A stretch of DNA of 64,000 nucleotides from Billgrantia campisalis (GCF_022341425.1 NZ_JABFUC010000002.1:1-64000), one strand, 5' to 3'; counted from the stretch's first letter, positions 48,794 to 59,379 are shown. The notes: generated by a model from the letters alone, not told the origin. Numbers and translations are program-made.

Positions 48794-49598
48794 GGGTCAC
48801 CCCCGGCTTCCCCTGGTCGAGCGATGCCGAGGGTGTTTCGACGAGCTCTTCCTCGGGCGCCTCGATGCCGCCATAGATGGCCTCCAGCGCCTCCTTGTTG
48901 AAGTCGGCCGGTGCGCCGTCGAAGATCATCTTGCCGTGGCGCAGGCCGACGATCCGCTCGGTGTAGGTCTTGGCCTGGGCCACGTTGTGGATATTGATCA
49001 ACACCGGCAGCGACAGCTCGCTGGCCAGGCTCTGCAGCAGCTTCATGATCTGCTCGGAGGTGCGCGGGTCCAGCGACGCGGTGGGCTCGTCGGCGAGCAG
49101 GATCTCGGGCTCCTGCATCAGCGCCCGCACCACCCCGACCCGCTGACGCTCGCCGCCGGACAGCGCGTCGGCGCGCTTGTTGGCGTAGTGGGCGATACCC
49201 ACCCGCTCCATCAGGGTAAAAGCCCGTTCGATGTCCTGCTGGGGATAGCGCCGCGTCACCGCCTGGTAGAGATTGACATAGCCGAGCCGGCCGGCCAGCA
49301 CGTTCTCCATCACCGTCAGCCGGTCGATCAGATTGAAGCCCTGGAAGACCATGCCGATCCGGCGCCGGGCACGGCGCAGCGCCGCTCCCTTGAGATTGAC
49401 CAGCTCCCGGCCGTTGAGTCGGATCGAGCCGGAGGTCGGCTCCACCAGGCGATTGATACAGCGCAGCATGGTGCTCTTGCCGGCGCCCGAGGCGCCGACG
49501 ATGGCGACCACGCTGCTGCCCTCGACCCTCAGGTCGAGCTCCTTCAGCACCGGCTCGTCATGGCCGTAGCGCTTGACCAGCTTCGAGATTTCCAGCAT
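48780..49598 (-). CDS. phnC: Phosphonate-type ABC ATPase PhnC
   Basis: 272 residues. Walker A GASGAGKST (about residue 34), Q-loop GMVFQGFNLI, signature LSGGERQRV, Walker B ILLADEPTASLD. Powers import of phosphonate, phosphite or phosphate esters with PhnD and PhnE. C-terminal tail of about 25 residues is Glu-rich and variable. Confidence 0.93.
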   Translation of the reverse strand: MLEISKLVKRYGHDEPVLKELDLRVEGSSVVAIVGASGAGKSTMLRCINRLVEPTSGSIRLNGRELVNLKGAALRRARRRIGMVFQGFNLIDRLTVMENVLAGRLGYVNLYQAVTRRYPQQDIERAFTLMERVGIAHYANKRADALSGGERQRVGVVRALMQEPEILLADEPTASLDPRTSEQIMKLLQSLASELSLPVLINIHNVAQAKTYTERIVGLRHGKMIFDGAPADFNKEALEAIYGGIEAPEEELVETPSASLDQGKPGVTHDQA

Positions 49599-49666
49599 TC
49601 ATCCACCTCATCGCCAGGCACCGATACGCCCGCTTCGACCGCTGGGCCGGAGCGGGCCGGGTGGTA

Positions 49667-50662
49667 TCACTCCAGGTCTTCGCGCGTGTAGCGCACGTCG
49701 TTGGCGGCCTGGATGGTGCGGATGACCTGCCAGTTATCCTTGTAGTTGATGGGCACGAACTTCTCGACCCCCTCGAACTCCTCGCCCAGCGCCGTGCCGG
49801 CGAACTCGAAGCTGAAGAAGGCTTCCTTGATCTTCTCGACCAGGTCGGGATGCAGGTTGTGGGCGTAGTTGTAGGAGGTGGTGGGGAAGGCGTCGGTCTC
49901 GTAGATGATCTTGACGTCGTCCGGGTCGTAGAGACCGCGGGCCGCCATGCGCTCGACCACCTCGGAGGCCACCGGCGCGGCATCGTAGTCGCGGGCCACC
50001 ACCCCGAGCATGGACTGGTCGTGGCTGCCGGAATAGACCACTTCGTAGTCCTCGTCGGGGACGATGCCGAGCTCCGGGAACAGCGCCCGCGGTGCCAGGT
50101 TGCCGGAGTTGGAGGTGGGCGAGGTGTGCGCCACCCGCTTGCCGGCGAGGTCAGTGAGCTCATCAATGCCGGAGTCGACGTGGGTATAGACCTGCAGGGT
50201 GTAGCCGAACTGACCGTCATCGGAGCCCATCAGCGCAAAGGGCACGGCGCCGGCCAGGTTGACCGCGAAGGGGGTCGGGCCGGTGGAGAAGCCGGCGATA
50301 TGCAGGCGCCCGCTGCGCATGGCCTCGACCTGAGCCGAGTTGGACTGCACGGCGAAGAAGCGCACGTTGCGCTCGGTGACCTCTTCGAGGTGGTCGATGA
50401 ACGGCTGCCAGATATCGGAGTAGATGGCCGGGTCTTCCACCGGGGTATAAGCGAAGATCAGGGTATCGGGGTTGGCCCACTGGGACTCGTCGGCGGGCAG
50501 GTCGGCGACCATGTCCCCATCCTCGTCGCAGTAGAGGCTATCCAGGTCGCCGCGCGGGCAGTCGGCCTGGGCCTGGGCGGAGACGAGCAGGGCCAGCGGC
50601 AGCAGCGAAGAGAGGGCCAGCGTGGCGAAGGGGAACTTGCGGGAAGCAGGGCGTGCGTTCAT
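49667..50662 (-). CDS. phnD: Phosphonate/phosphite-type binding protein PhnD
   Basis: 331 residues. Signal peptide (SAQAQA at about 28-33), then a short N-terminal segment with Cys35 and Cys45 and a D-E-D-G-D run (46-50), then the PhnD fold: FAYTPVEDPAIYSDIWQPFIDHLEE, SFTGPTPFAVN-like FSTGPTPFAVNLAG, HTSPTSNSGNLAPRALFPELG. Receptor for phosphorus oxyanions. ACGAGG precedes the ATG. No C-P lyase or phosphonatase genes are nearby, so phosphite or phosphate import is possible. Confidence 0.9.
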   Translation of the reverse strand: MNARPASRKFPFATLALSSLLPLALLVSAQAQADCPRGDLDSLYCDEDGDMVADLPADESQWANPDTLIFAYTPVEDPAIYSDIWQPFIDHLEEVTERNVRFFAVQSNSAQVEAMRSGRLHIAGFSTGPTPFAVNLAGAVPFALMGSDDGQFGYTLQVYTHVDSGIDELTDLAGKRVAHTSPTSNSGNLAPRALFPELGIVPDEDYEVVYSGSHDQSMLGVVARDYDAAPVASEVVERMAARGLYDPDDVKIIYETDAFPTTSYNYAHNLHPDLVEKIKEAFFSFEFAGTALGEEFEGVEKFVPINYKDNWQVIRTIQAANDVRYTREDLE

Positions 50663-50881
50663 GGCGTACCTCGTGTTGTCATTGTTGTTGATATCGCGGT
50701 GGGTGGCGTGGCGGCGTATTCTCTTGGCTAGCGGGTAAGTGTGGTGGTCGGGTCAGGTTCGGAGTGAGGGCTTGCGCTATGCTGGCTGTACGGCACAGAT
50801 TGATCGAATTCGAACACAGCACCGGCCAGCCGTGATCACAAACGAAAGTGCATGATTCAATCTAGGTAGTGTGACGATAGC

Positions 50882-51496
50882 ATGTCAACCGAATTCCTCA
50901 ACGCTCCAGCAGGTCGCCACAACCGCTATCTGCTGATGCGCCATGGCCACAGCCAGGCCAATGCCAGCGGGGTGATCATCAGCACCCCCGACCGCGGCCT
51001 GGACGCCTTCGGGCTCTCCCCTCAGGGCCGCGAACAGCTCGACCGGGTGGTCGCCGAGTGGTCCTGGCCGGCACCGACCCATATCCTGCACTCCGATTTT
51101 CTGCGCACCGCCGAGACCGCCGCCCGGGTGGCGGAGCACTTCGCCCTGCCGCTGTCCGGCGAGCCCGGCCTTCGCGAGCGCGACTTCGGCGAGCTCGAGG
51201 GCCAGCCCGACAGCCGCTACCCCGACATCTGGGCGCTGGATGCCGCGGACCCGACGCACCGCCGGTTCGGCGTGGAGAGCGTGGCCGCGGTGGCCCGGCG
51301 CATGCTGGGGGTGATCGACGGCCTGGAGCGCGAGACCCGCCACGCCACCGTGCTGCTGGTCAGCCACGGTGACCCGCTGCAGATCCTGCTGACCGCCCTG
51401 GCGCAGCGGCCGCTGAGTCAGCATCGCGACCGCCCGCCGCTGGCGCCGGCCAGTATCACCCTGCTGGCGCCGTCGCAGGGCGCACCCACCCGCTGA
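50882..51496 (+). CDS. Histidine phosphatase (phosphoglycerate-mutase-like) family protein
   Basis: 204 residues. RHG motif LLMRHGHSQANASG with the phosphorylated His, HSDFLRTAETAARVAEHF, the second catalytic part GLRERDFGELEGQ, and VLLVSHGDPLQILL. Broad phosphatase fold; substrate unknown. Divergent from phnD, so a shared phosphorus theme is possible, but the family is common everywhere. Confidence 0.87.
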   Translation: MSTEFLNAPAGRHNRYLLMRHGHSQANASGVIISTPDRGLDAFGLSPQGREQLDRVVAEWSWPAPTHILHSDFLRTAETAARVAEHFALPLSGEPGLRERDFGELEGQPDSRYPDIWALDAADPTHRRFGVESVAAVARRMLGVIDGLERETRHATVLLVSHGDPLQILLTALAQRPLSQHRDRPPLAPASITLLAPSQGAPTR

Positions 51497-51599
51497 CAGC
51501 CCTGCCCCCTTCGGCCGGGCGCCATGCGGCGCCCCGGCCAGAACCAGCCCTCGGCCTTTGCCTAATGGAGCAGGCACCGCCCCGTCCAGTGCGGTAGCA

Positions 51600-51612
51600 T
51601 TCGGTAACCGAA
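51600..51612. promoter_or_regulatory. 13-base palindrome before the diguanylate cyclase gene
   Basis: TTCGGT-A-ACCGAA, perfect. It lies about 27 bases before the chosen start, where an operator could sit. Confidence 0.4.
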
Positions 51613-51638
51613 AGACGCAGCCCAGAGGATCGCCCACC

Positions 51639-53111
51639 TTGCCGGACACGGTCAGCCCGGATGCCAGTCGCCTGCTTGCCGCCCTTGCCAGCGGCAGCCG
51701 CGAGCTGATCGACGCCTACTTCTGGTCGAAGGGCGTCGACGCCCTGCTCGGCGAGCTGGGGCGCGCCTCCGGGGTCAGCCGCGTGTGGATCTTCCAGCTG
51801 ATCGAACTCCAGCCCGATGCCGTGGTACAGGACTACGTCTTCGAATGGGCGGCGGCACCGCGCTACCGCCAGCTGATGCAGAAGCGCTTCCGCTTCTTTT
51901 CGATGATCTTTGACGACCCGGTCTACCGTCGCATGGTGGAGGAACGCCAGCGCGGTGAGGCGCAGCATTTCATCACCCAGTCGATCCCGCCGGGGCCGCT
52001 GCGCGACAACCTCGCAAGCCAGGGCATCCACTCCATGGTGACGGTGCCGATCATGGTCGAGGGCCGCTGGTGGGGCACCCTGGGCTTCGACGACTGCGAG
52101 CGGGCGCTGGACTGGCAGGGCAGCGGCATGCATGCCCTGAAGGTGGCCGCCGAGCTGATCGCCTCGGCCCTCTACCGCCAGCGGCTCACCAGCCGCCGGC
52201 GCCAGCTCGAGCTGTTCCAGCAGGTCACCGACTGCGGGATCTGGGAAATCGACCCGCACAGCGCCTCGACCTGGTGTTCACGGGCGCTGCTGCGCAGCCT
52301 CGGCTACCCGGACCGCTACGCCCACCTGCCGCTGCGCCGGCTGCTCGCCCATATCGTCGCCGAGGATCGTCGGCGGCTCTGGAAGCAGCTTCGTGAAAGC
52401 CTGAGTGCACGGCTGTCGAGCTGGCGGCTCGACGTGCGGCTGATCGGCGCCGACGGCCAGCGCCGCTGGCACGAGATCGTCGCCGAAGCGGTGTATGACG
52501 ACCAGCAACGGCTGCGCAGCCTGGCGGGGCTGGTGATCGACATCAGCCAGCGCAAGCGCGGCGAGGAGATCGCCCAGGAGGCGGCCGAGTACGACGAGCT
52601 GACCGGGGTGATGAATCGCCGCGGGCTGAGCCGCCATCTCGCCGAAACGCTGAGCAGCGGCTGCTCTCCTCACCACCTCATGCTGGTCGACATCGACCAC
52701 TTCAAGCCGGTCAACGACCGCTACGGCCATCCCGCTGGCGATGCGCTGCTGCGCCAGCTGGCCAGCCGCCTCGGCAACGAACTGCGCCCCACCGACGGCC
52801 TCGCCCGGCTGGGCGGCGAAGAGTTCGTGGTGGTCACCTGCGGCCTGAGCCGCCCCCAGGTCCTGGCGCTCGCCGAGCGGCTGCGCGCACGCATCGCCGA
52901 CGCCCCCTTCCAGCTCGGCGGCGGCCAAGGGGGCCAAGCCTCACCGCTGAAGGTGCCCATCACGATCAGCGTCGGCATCGCCGAGCTCCCGACCGACCAG
53001 GAGCTGCGCCACGGCCAGGCCATGGCCATTGCCCGCGCCGACCAGGCGCTCTACGCCGCCAAGCACGCCGGCCGCAACCGGGTCCACGCCGACTGGTCGC
53101 AGGCGTCATGA
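51639..53111 (+). CDS. GAF-PAS-GGDEF diguanylate cyclase
   Basis: 490 residues. GAF domain about 20-190, PAS about 205-310 (GIWEIDPHSASTWCSRALLRSLGY), GGDEF about 320-490 with the active LGGEEFVVV at about 392-396. A product-inhibition site RPTD lies five residues before the motif. Makes cyclic di-GMP. No membrane helices; sensing is cytoplasmic. The TTG at 51639 with AGAGGA upstream is the most plausible start; the frame stays open to a TTG at 51558. Confidence 0.9.
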   Translation: MPDTVSPDASRLLAALASGSRELIDAYFWSKGVDALLGELGRASGVSRVWIFQLIELQPDAVVQDYVFEWAAAPRYRQLMQKRFRFFSMIFDDPVYRRMVEERQRGEAQHFITQSIPPGPLRDNLASQGIHSMVTVPIMVEGRWWGTLGFDDCERALDWQGSGMHALKVAAELIASALYRQRLTSRRRQLELFQQVTDCGIWEIDPHSASTWCSRALLRSLGYPDRYAHLPLRRLLAHIVAEDRRRLWKQLRESLSARLSSWRLDVRLIGADGQRRWHEIVAEAVYDDQQRLRSLAGLVIDISQRKRGEEIAQEAAEYDELTGVMNRRGLSRHLAETLSSGCSPHHLMLVDIDHFKPVNDRYGHPAGDALLRQLASRLGNELRPTDGLARLGGEEFVVVTCGLSRPQVLALAERLRARIADAPFQLGGGQGGQASPLKVPITISVGIAELPTDQELRHGQAMAIARADQALYAAKHAGRNRVHADWSQAS

Positions 53112-53121
53112 CAAGCCGATG

Positions 53122-53154
53122 AGCCGGGCCAGCGCCGCAGGCGCCGAGCCCGGC
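53122..53154. terminator. Stem-loop between convergent cyclase and aapP genes
   Basis: GCCGGGC / GCCCGGC seven-bp arms with an inner GC-rich loop; no T-run. Confidence 0.5.
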
Positions 53155-53159
53155 ATCGC

Positions 53160-53933
53160 TCAGTGACCCAGTATCTGGCTCAGGAACAGCCGAGTGCGCT
53201 CCGACTGCGGATCGTTGAAGAAGGGTTCCGGGGCGTTCTCCTCGATGATCTGCCCCTGGTCCATGAAGATCACCCGGTCGGCCACGGTCTTGGCGAAGCC
53301 CATCTCGTGGGTCACGCAGAGCATGGTCATGCCCTCGCGGGCGAGTTCGACCATGACATCCAGCACCTCCTTGATCATCTCCGGATCGAGCGCCGAGGTG
53401 GGCTCGTCGAACAGCATCACCTCGGGATGCATGCACAGCGAGCGGGCGATGGCCACCCGCTGCTGCTGCCCGCCGGAGAGCTGTCCCGGGTACTTTCGCG
53501 CCTGCTCGGCGATCTGCACCCGCTCCAGATACTTCATGGCCTCGGCCTCCGCCTCCCGGCGCGGCTTCCTCTGCACCCACATGGGCGAAATGCAGCAGTT
53601 CTCCAGCACCGTGAGGTGGGGAAAGAGGTTGAAGTGCTGGAACACCATGCCGACGCTGCGGCGGATCTGCTCGATACGCTTGACGTCCTGGGTCAGCGGC
53701 ACGCCGCCTACCACGATCTCGCCCTGCTGATGCTCCTCCAGGTGGTTGATGCAGCGAATCAGGGTCGACTTGCCAGAGCCCGAGGGGCCGCAGATGACGA
53801 TACGCTCACCGCGGCTCACCTTGAGGTCGATATCGCGCAGCACGTGGAAGTCCCCGTACCACTTGTTGACGCCGCGCATCTCGACCATGGGGGTCTCGGC
53901 GCCGACCTGGGATTGCATTGCTTGTTCATTCAT
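53160..53933 (-). CDS. aapP: General L-amino-acid ABC ATPase AapP
   Basis: 257 residues. Walker [10 protein letters not shown], signature LSGGQQQRV, Walker [14 protein letters not shown]. The typical polar-amino-acid transporter ATPase. Start at [11 protein letters not shown] fits the family. Last gene of aapJQMP. In Rhizobium the AapJQMP importer handles many L-amino acids. Confidence 0.93.
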   Translation of the reverse strand: MNEQAMQSQVGAETPMVEMRGVNKWYGDFHVLRDIDLKVSRGERIVICGPSGSGKSTLIRCINHLEEHQQGEIVVGGVPLTQDVKRIEQIRRSVGMVFQHFNLFPHLTVLENCCISPMWVQRKPRREAEAEAMKYLERVQIAEQARKYPGQLSGGQQQRVAIARSLCMHPEVMLFDEPTSALDPEMIKEVLDVMVELAREGMTMLCVTHEMGFAKTVADRVIFMDQGQIIEENAPEPFFNDPQSERTRLFLSQILGH

Positions 53934-53967
53934 TGTTGCCGTTCCTCGATTTGATTGGCGCCGACAC

Positions 53968-55068
53968 CTAGCGCTTATGGCCGGTATGCAGTTTCCTCTC
54001 CAAATACTGGCTATAGCGCGACATGCTGAAGCAGAAGATCCAGAACAGGAACGCCGCAAAGACGTAGCCCTCCACGGCGAAGCCCAGCCAGCGCGAGTCG
54101 GACAGCGCCGCCTGGACGATGCCCAGCAGATCGAAGAGCCCGATGATCATCACCAGGGTGGTGTCCTTGAACAGCGAGATGAAGGTGTTGACGATGCCCG
54201 GGATCATCATCTTCAGCGCCTGGGGCAGCACGATCAGCCCCATGCGCCTCCAGTAGCTCATGCCCAGGGCCGCGGCGGCCTCCTCCTGGCCCTTGGGAAT
54301 CGCCTGCAGGCCGCCACGTATCACCTCGGCCATGTAGGCGCTCTGGAACAGGGTGATGCCGATCAGGGCGCGGATCAGGCGGTCGACGCTGACCCCCGTG
54401 GGCATGAACAGCGGCAGCATCACCGAGGCCATGAACAGGATGGTGATCAGCGGCACCCCGCGCCAGAACTCGATGAACACCACACAGAAGCTCTTGACGA
54501 TGGGCATCTGGGAGCGCCGCCCCAGCGCCAGCAGGATGCCGATGGGCAGTGCCGCCACCATCCCCACCACGGCCAGCACCAGGGTCAGCATCAGCCCACC
54601 CCAGCGATGGGTCTCCACCACCGGCAGACCGAAATAACCACCGTAGAGCATCGCATAGGCGAACAAGGGGAAACCGATCAGGGCGATGAGAGTGACCCAG
54701 CGCTTGAAGGGCAGCCGGGGAATCGCCAGCCAGGCGATCAGCACCGCGAAGGTGGCGAAGACCACATTCGGCCGCCACAGCTCGGCGCGGGGATAGAGGC
54801 CATAGATGAACTGGGGGAGACGGGCATTGACGAACACCCAGCAGGCCCCCTCCCGGGAACAGTCGTCGCGGCTGGTGCCGATCCAGTCGGCGTTGATGAA
54901 GGCCCACTGGATCGTCGGCGTCAACAGGATATAGAGCAGATACAGGCCCAGCAGGGTGAATACGCTGTTCACCGGCCCGCTGAACAGATTGGCGCGCAGC
55001 CAGGCGATGGGGCCAACGGTCAGGCTCGGCGCCGGGCGCTCGGGTAACATCTCGTGTCGAATCGTCAT
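53968..55068 (-). CDS. aapM: Amino-acid ABC permease AapM
   Basis: 366 residues, longer than usual amino-acid permeases, as is typical of AapM. About eight helices; the EAA-type loop [39 protein letters not shown] is clear. N-terminal domain of about 170 residues contains Cys residues ([12 protein letters not shown]) that could form a periplasmic disulfide. Lies nine bases after aapQ. Confidence 0.93.
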   Translation of the reverse strand: MTIRHEMLPERPAPSLTVGPIAWLRANLFSGPVNSVFTLLGLYLLYILLTPTIQWAFINADWIGTSRDDCSREGACWVFVNARLPQFIYGLYPRAELWRPNVVFATFAVLIAWLAIPRLPFKRWVTLIALIGFPLFAYAMLYGGYFGLPVVETHRWGGLMLTLVLAVVGMVAALPIGILLALGRRSQMPIVKSFCVVFIEFWRGVPLITILFMASVMLPLFMPTGVSVDRLIRALIGITLFQSAYMAEVIRGGLQAIPKGQEEAAAALGMSYWRRMGLIVLPQALKMMIPGIVNTFISLFKDTTLVMIIGLFDLLGIVQAALSDSRWLGFAVEGYVFAAFLFWIFCFSMSRYSQYLERKLHTGHKR

Positions 55069-55077
55069 GGCGCTCTC

Positions 55078-56268
55078 CTAGCGTTCGACCAGCGCCACGC
55101 GGGCGTTGAACCAGTTCATGAACAGCGACACCAGCAGGCTGATAATGAGGTACACCGCCATGGTCATGGAGATCACTTCGATGGCCTGTCCCGTCTGATT
55201 GAGGGTGGTGCCGGCGAAGACCGAGACCAGGTCCGGATAGCCGATGGCGGTAGCCAGCGAGGAGTTCTTGATCAGGTTGAGGTACTGGCTGGTGAGCGGC
55301 GGAATGATCACCCGCAGCGCCTGGGGGATCACCACCAGGCGCAGTACCAGCCCCTGGGGCAGGCTCAGCGCCTGGGCCGCCTCGGTCTGGCCATGGGGAA
55401 TCGCCTGGATCCCCGAGCGGACGATCTCGGCGATGAACGATGCGGTATAGATGGACAACGCCAGCCACAGGGCCAGGAATTCGGGAATCACCGTGATCCC
55501 GCCACGGAAGTTGAAACCGCGCAGCTCCGGGACTTCCCAGGTCACCGGCACCCCGGTTACCACCAGCACCGCGAACGGCAGGCCGATGAGCAGCGCCAGC
55601 GAGATCCAGCCCGCGGGCAGTCGCTTCCCGGTCGCCTCGTGGCGGCGCTTGTTCCAGACCACCAGGGCGATGCTGGCCACCACGGCCACGGCAAAGGCAG
55701 TGGGGATCAGCCCGAAGCCCGACAGGAACTGCGGCTCCGGCAAGAAGAGGCCGCGGACATTGAGAAACACCAGCTCGCTTAGCGTGAGGCTGTCGCGGGG
55801 GCTGGGCAGCGCCTGGAGCACGGCGAAGTACCAGAAGAAGATCTGCAGCAGCAGCGGGATGTTGCGAAAGATCTCGATATAACCGCTGGCCAACCGGGCG
55901 ATCAGCCAGTTGGGCGACAGTCGGGCGATACCCACGGTAAAGCCGATGATCGTCGCCGCCAGGACGCCCAGGGCAGAGACCAGCAGGGTATTGAGCAGGC
56001 CCACCAGAAAGGTCCGGCCGTAGGTGCTCTGAGAAGAGTATTCGATCAGGCTCTGGCCGATGCCGAATCCCGCCGTTCTCTCGAGAAAACCGAAACCGGT
56101 GGTGATACCGCGGGCGGCCAGGTTGGCCTGGGTGTTGCCGATGATATAGAGCAGGAAAGCTGCCACGGCGGCGATCAGCAGCACCTGGAAAATCAGCGCT
56201 CGCTTGGCGCGGTCGCGCCAGAACGGGGGCTTGGGGCCCGTGGGTCGGGCTTGGGGTCGAACGGACAT
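55078..56268 (-). CDS. aapQ: Amino-acid ABC permease AapQ
   Basis: 396 residues, about eight helices with the loop IVRSGIQAIPHGQTEAAQALSLPQGLVLRLVVIPQALR. The first membrane helix is near 32-52. Start at 56268 (MSVRPQARPTG) is favoured by GGAGAA upstream; a start at 56304 is possible but nonconserved. Pairs with AapM. Confidence 0.92.
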   Translation of the reverse strand: MSVRPQARPTGPKPPFWRDRAKRALIFQVLLIAAVAAFLLYIIGNTQANLAARGITTGFGFLERTAGFGIGQSLIEYSSQSTYGRTFLVGLLNTLLVSALGVLAATIIGFTVGIARLSPNWLIARLASGYIEIFRNIPLLLQIFFWYFAVLQALPSPRDSLTLSELVFLNVRGLFLPEPQFLSGFGLIPTAFAVAVVASIALVVWNKRRHEATGKRLPAGWISLALLIGLPFAVLVVTGVPVTWEVPELRGFNFRGGITVIPEFLALWLALSIYTASFIAEIVRSGIQAIPHGQTEAAQALSLPQGLVLRLVVIPQALRVIIPPLTSQYLNLIKNSSLATAIGYPDLVSVFAGTTLNQTGQAIEVISMTMAVYLIISLLVSLFMNWFNARVALVER

Positions 56269-56311
56269 GGACAATTCTCCGCCTGGATCCGTCAAGCAGG
56301 GCACGGGGCCA

Positions 56312-56334
56312 CCGGCCCGGGATGGCCGGGCCGG
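56312..56334 (-). other. Stem-loop between aapJ and aapQ
   Basis: Perfect nine-bp arms CCGGCCCGG and CCGGGCCGG around GATGG. Likely stabilises the upstream aapJ mRNA so that binding protein exceeds permease, as is known for similar importers. Confidence 0.55.
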
Positions 56335-56393
56335 CAGCGACTAACGCATCATGTGCAGGAGGTGCCGGTCAGCCCGGCACCGTGGACGGAGAC

Positions 56394-57422
56394 TCAGCGA
56401 ACGGGCGGCGCATACTGCAGGCCACCGTCGATCCACAGGGCATTGACCCCGCGCTCGATCTCCAGCGGCGAGTCCATGCCGACGTTGCGATCGAAGACCT
56501 GGGCGTAGTTGCCGACCTGGCTGATGATGTTGTAGGACCAGTCGGCGTCGAGCCCCATGCCTTCGCCGTAGTTGCCATCCTGGCCCAGCAGGCGCGCTAC
56601 ATTGGGATCCTCGGAGTCGAGCAGGTCATCGATGTTGTCGCTGGAAATGCCGTACTCCTCGGCGTTGAGCATGGCGAACAGCGACCACTTGACGATGTTG
56701 TACCACTGGTCGTCGCCCTGGCGGACCACCGGGCCCAGCGGCTCCTTGGAGATCACCTCGGGCAGGATCATGGCGCCAGCGGGGTCGGAGAGCTGGATGC
56801 GCAGGGCGGCCAGCTGGGAGGTATCGGAGGTGAGGACGTCGCAGCGACCCGCTTCGAAACCACCCACGGTCTGCTCGGAAGTATCGAAGACGATGGGGTC
56901 GAACTCCATGCCGTTGGCGCGGAAGTAGTCGGCCAGGTTCAGCTCAGTGGTGGTCCCCGACTGAACGCAGACCGCCGCGCCGTCCAGCTCGCTGGCGCTG
57001 CTTACGCCGAGGTCCCGGTTGATCAGGAAGCCCTGGCCGTCATAGAAGTTGGTGCCGGCGAAGTTGAGGCCCAGGGTGGTGTCCCGGGTGGTGGTCCAGG
57101 TGGTGTTGCGCGAGAGGATATCCACCTCGCCGGACTGCAGCGCAGTGAAGCGCTCCACGGCATTCAGCGAGATATAGCGCACCGCCTCGGCGTCGCCGAA
57201 GACCGCCGCGGCTACGGCGCGGCAGACATCGACATCGATCCCCTGCCAGTTGCCTTCGTCATCGGGAGAGGAGAAGCCCGGCAGACCATCGCTGACGCCG
57301 CACTGCACGGCCCCCCGGTCCCGCGTGTCCTCCAGGGTTGAGGCGGCCGCAAGCCCGGAGGCCCCCAGCGCCAGGGTGGCTGCCGCAGACATCAGTACCA
57401 GCTTGTTCTTGTTGTACAGCAT
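56394..57422 (-). CDS. aapJ: Amino-acid ABC binding protein AapJ
   Basis: 342 residues. Signal peptide to about residue 26 (GLAAASTLED), then TLEDTRDRGAVQCGVSDGLPGFSSPDDEGNWQGIDVDVCRAVAAAVFGD and TTWTTTRDTTLGLNFAGTNFYDGQGF, clear AapJ family blocks. A conserved Cys pair (QCG, VDVCR) and a later VCVQSGTTTELNLADYF. Start at 57422 follows GGGAG. First gene of the operon. Confidence 0.94.
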   Translation of the reverse strand: MLYNKNKLVLMSAAATLALGASGLAAASTLEDTRDRGAVQCGVSDGLPGFSSPDDEGNWQGIDVDVCRAVAAAVFGDAEAVRYISLNAVERFTALQSGEVDILSRNTTWTTTRDTTLGLNFAGTNFYDGQGFLINRDLGVSSASELDGAAVCVQSGTTTELNLADYFRANGMEFDPIVFDTSEQTVGGFEAGRCDVLTSDTSQLAALRIQLSDPAGAMILPEVISKEPLGPVVRQGDDQWYNIVKWSLFAMLNAEEYGISSDNIDDLLDSEDPNVARLLGQDGNYGEGMGLDADWSYNIISQVGNYAQVFDRNVGMDSPLEIERGVNALWIDGGLQYAPPVR

Positions 57423-57655
57423 GGGAAACTCCCTTGTTTCTTGGATATAACGCATTGGATCAAAGCATGCATGCCGCTCTGGCATGTGCCATGACCTTAG
57501 CAAGCATCGTTCCAGAAAAGGGATAGGCCAGGAAGGACATTAATTCAACGCTAGCCAACGTAGTGAAATACCGGCTCCCGCTGCACCAGCGACGGGCGGT
57601 TCCACCTGAGCCCAAGCGGCGAATGCCCCTTTTTAGCCATGCCGCCAGCACGACA

Positions 57656-57688
57656 GCGCCCCCGCCGGCATGGCCGGCGGGGGCGCTC
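57656..57688 (-). terminator. Hairpin after ahpF
   Basis: Nearly perfect stem of about 15 bp, arms beginning AGCGCCCCCGCCGG. No strong T-run on the minus strand. Confidence 0.6.
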
Positions 57689-57709
57689 CATCGACGCGGG
57701 GCGTCTGGG

Positions 57710-59266
57710 TTAGCTGCGGATCAGGTGATCGAAGGCGCCGAGGGCGGCCTTGGAGCCTTCGCCCATGGCGATGATGATCTGCTTGTAGGGCACCGTGGTG
57801 ACGTCGCCGGCGGCGAAGACGCCGGGCAGGCTGGTCATGCCGTGGGCGTCGACGATGATCTCGCCACGCTCGCTCATCTCCACCGGGGAGCCCTTGAGCC
57901 ACTCGGTGTTGGGCACCAGGCCGATCTGCACGAAGATGCCCTCCAGGTCGAGACGCTTGATCTCGCCGCTGGCACGCTCTTCATAGGTGAGGCCGTTGAC
58001 GCGGGTGCCGTCGCCGTTCACCTCGGTGGTGCGGGCGCCGAGGAGGATCTCGACGTTGGGCAGGCTCTTCAGCTTCTTCTGCAGCACGGCGTCGGCGCGC
58101 ATCTCGTCCATGAACTCGATCAGCGTCACCTGGCCGACGATGCCGGCCAGGTCGATGGCCGCCTCGACGCCGGAGTTGCCGCCGCCGATCACCGCCACGC
58201 GCTTGCCCTTGAACAGCGGGCCGTCGCAGTGGGGGCAGTAGGCCACGCCCTTGTTGCGATACTCGGCCTCGCCGGGCACATTCATCTCGCGCCAGCGGGC
58301 GCCGGTAGCCAGCACCAGGGTCTTGCTCTTCAGACTCGCCCCGGATTCGAAGCGCACCTCGTGCTCGCCGCCGGGCTGGGTGGCCGGCACCAGTTTGACG
58401 GCGCGCTGCAGGTTCATGACGTCGACCTCATACTCCTTGACGTGCTCCTCCAGCGCCGCCACCAGCTTGGGACCTTCGGTGTAGTTCATGGAGATGAAGT
58501 TCTCGATGCCCATGGTGTCCACCACCTGACCGCCGAAGCGCTCGGACGCCACGCCGGTGCGCAGGCCCTTGCGGGCGGCGTAGATGGCCGCCGCGGCACC
58601 GGCCGGGCCACCACCGATCATCAGCACGTCGAAGGCATCCTTCTCGCTGAGCTTGGCCGCTTCGCGCTCGGCGGCGCCGGTGTCCACCTTGGCGAGAATC
58701 TGCTCCAGGCTCATGCGGCCCTGGTCGAAGGGCTCGCCGTTGAGGTAGATGCTGGGCACCGACATCACCTGGCGCGCCTCGACCTCATCCTGGAACAGGG
58801 CGCCGTCGATGGCCACGTGGCGCACCTTCGGACTGAGCACCGCCATGAGGTTGAGCGCCTGGACCACGTCCGGGCAGTTCTGGCAGGAGAGCGAGTAGTA
58901 GGTCTCGAAGTGCAGCTCGCCCTCGAGGCCCTGGATCTGCTCGATCACTTCGTCGCTGGCCTTGGGCGGATGGCCGCCCACCTGCAGCAGTGCCAGCACC
59001 AGAGAGGTGAACTCGTGGCCCATGGGGATGCCGGCGAAGACGATCCCGGTCTCTTCGCCGGGGCGGTTGAGCGCGAAGGACGGACGCCGCGCGTCCTGAC
59101 CGTCGAGCTTCAGGGTGATCTTGTCGGACAGGCTGACGATATCGGTGAGAAGATCGTGCAGTTCCTTCGACTTGTCGCCGTCATCGAGGGACGCGACGAT
59201 CTCGAACGGCCGAGTGACCTTCTGCAGATAGGCTTTGAGCTGAGTTTTCAGATTGTCGTCCAACAT
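57710..59266 (-). CDS. ahpF: Alkyl hydroperoxide reductase subunit F
   Basis: 518 residues. N-terminal double thioredoxin-like domain with LSCQNCPDV (about 127-131), then FAD domain with [19 protein letters not shown] and the redox centre [10 protein letters not shown] (about 341-350), NAD domain and a final [21 protein letters not shown]. Reduces AhpC with NADH. ATG at 59266 matches the family N-terminus [14 protein letters not shown]; an ATG six codons upstream lacks a ribosome site. Downstream of ahpC with a terminator between. Confidence 0.95.
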   Translation of the reverse strand: MLDDNLKTQLKAYLQKVTRPFEIVASLDDGDKSKELHDLLTDIVSLSDKITLKLDGQDARRPSFALNRPGEETGIVFAGIPMGHEFTSLVLALLQVGGHPPKASDEVIEQIQGLEGELHFETYYSLSCQNCPDVVQALNLMAVLSPKVRHVAIDGALFQDEVEARQVMSVPSIYLNGEPFDQGRMSLEQILAKVDTGAAEREAAKLSEKDAFDVLMIGGGPAGAAAAIYAARKGLRTGVASERFGGQVVDTMGIENFISMNYTEGPKLVAALEEHVKEYEVDVMNLQRAVKLVPATQPGGEHEVRFESGASLKSKTLVLATGARWREMNVPGEAEYRNKGVAYCPHCDGPLFKGKRVAVIGGGNSGVEAAIDLAGIVGQVTLIEFMDEMRADAVLQKKLKSLPNVEILLGARTTEVNGDGTRVNGLTYEERASGEIKRLDLEGIFVQIGLVPNTEWLKGSPVEMSERGEIIVDAHGMTSLPGVFAAGDVTTVPYKQIIIAMGEGSKAALGAFDHLIRS

Positions 59267-59379
59267 GACAGCGGATTCCTTCATGTTTGGCTAATGTAAA
59301 GACGCAGCGCAAGCCGCCATACACGGCCTAGGCCGATAGGCTGCGCGAGTTGTCTGCGCTTATCGTGAAAAACGTCTTG

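Noticed and set aside
46644..51496. A complete phosphonate degradation locus
   Set aside because: Only transporter genes are present; no C-P lyase, phosphonatase or phosphite dehydrogenase is seen.
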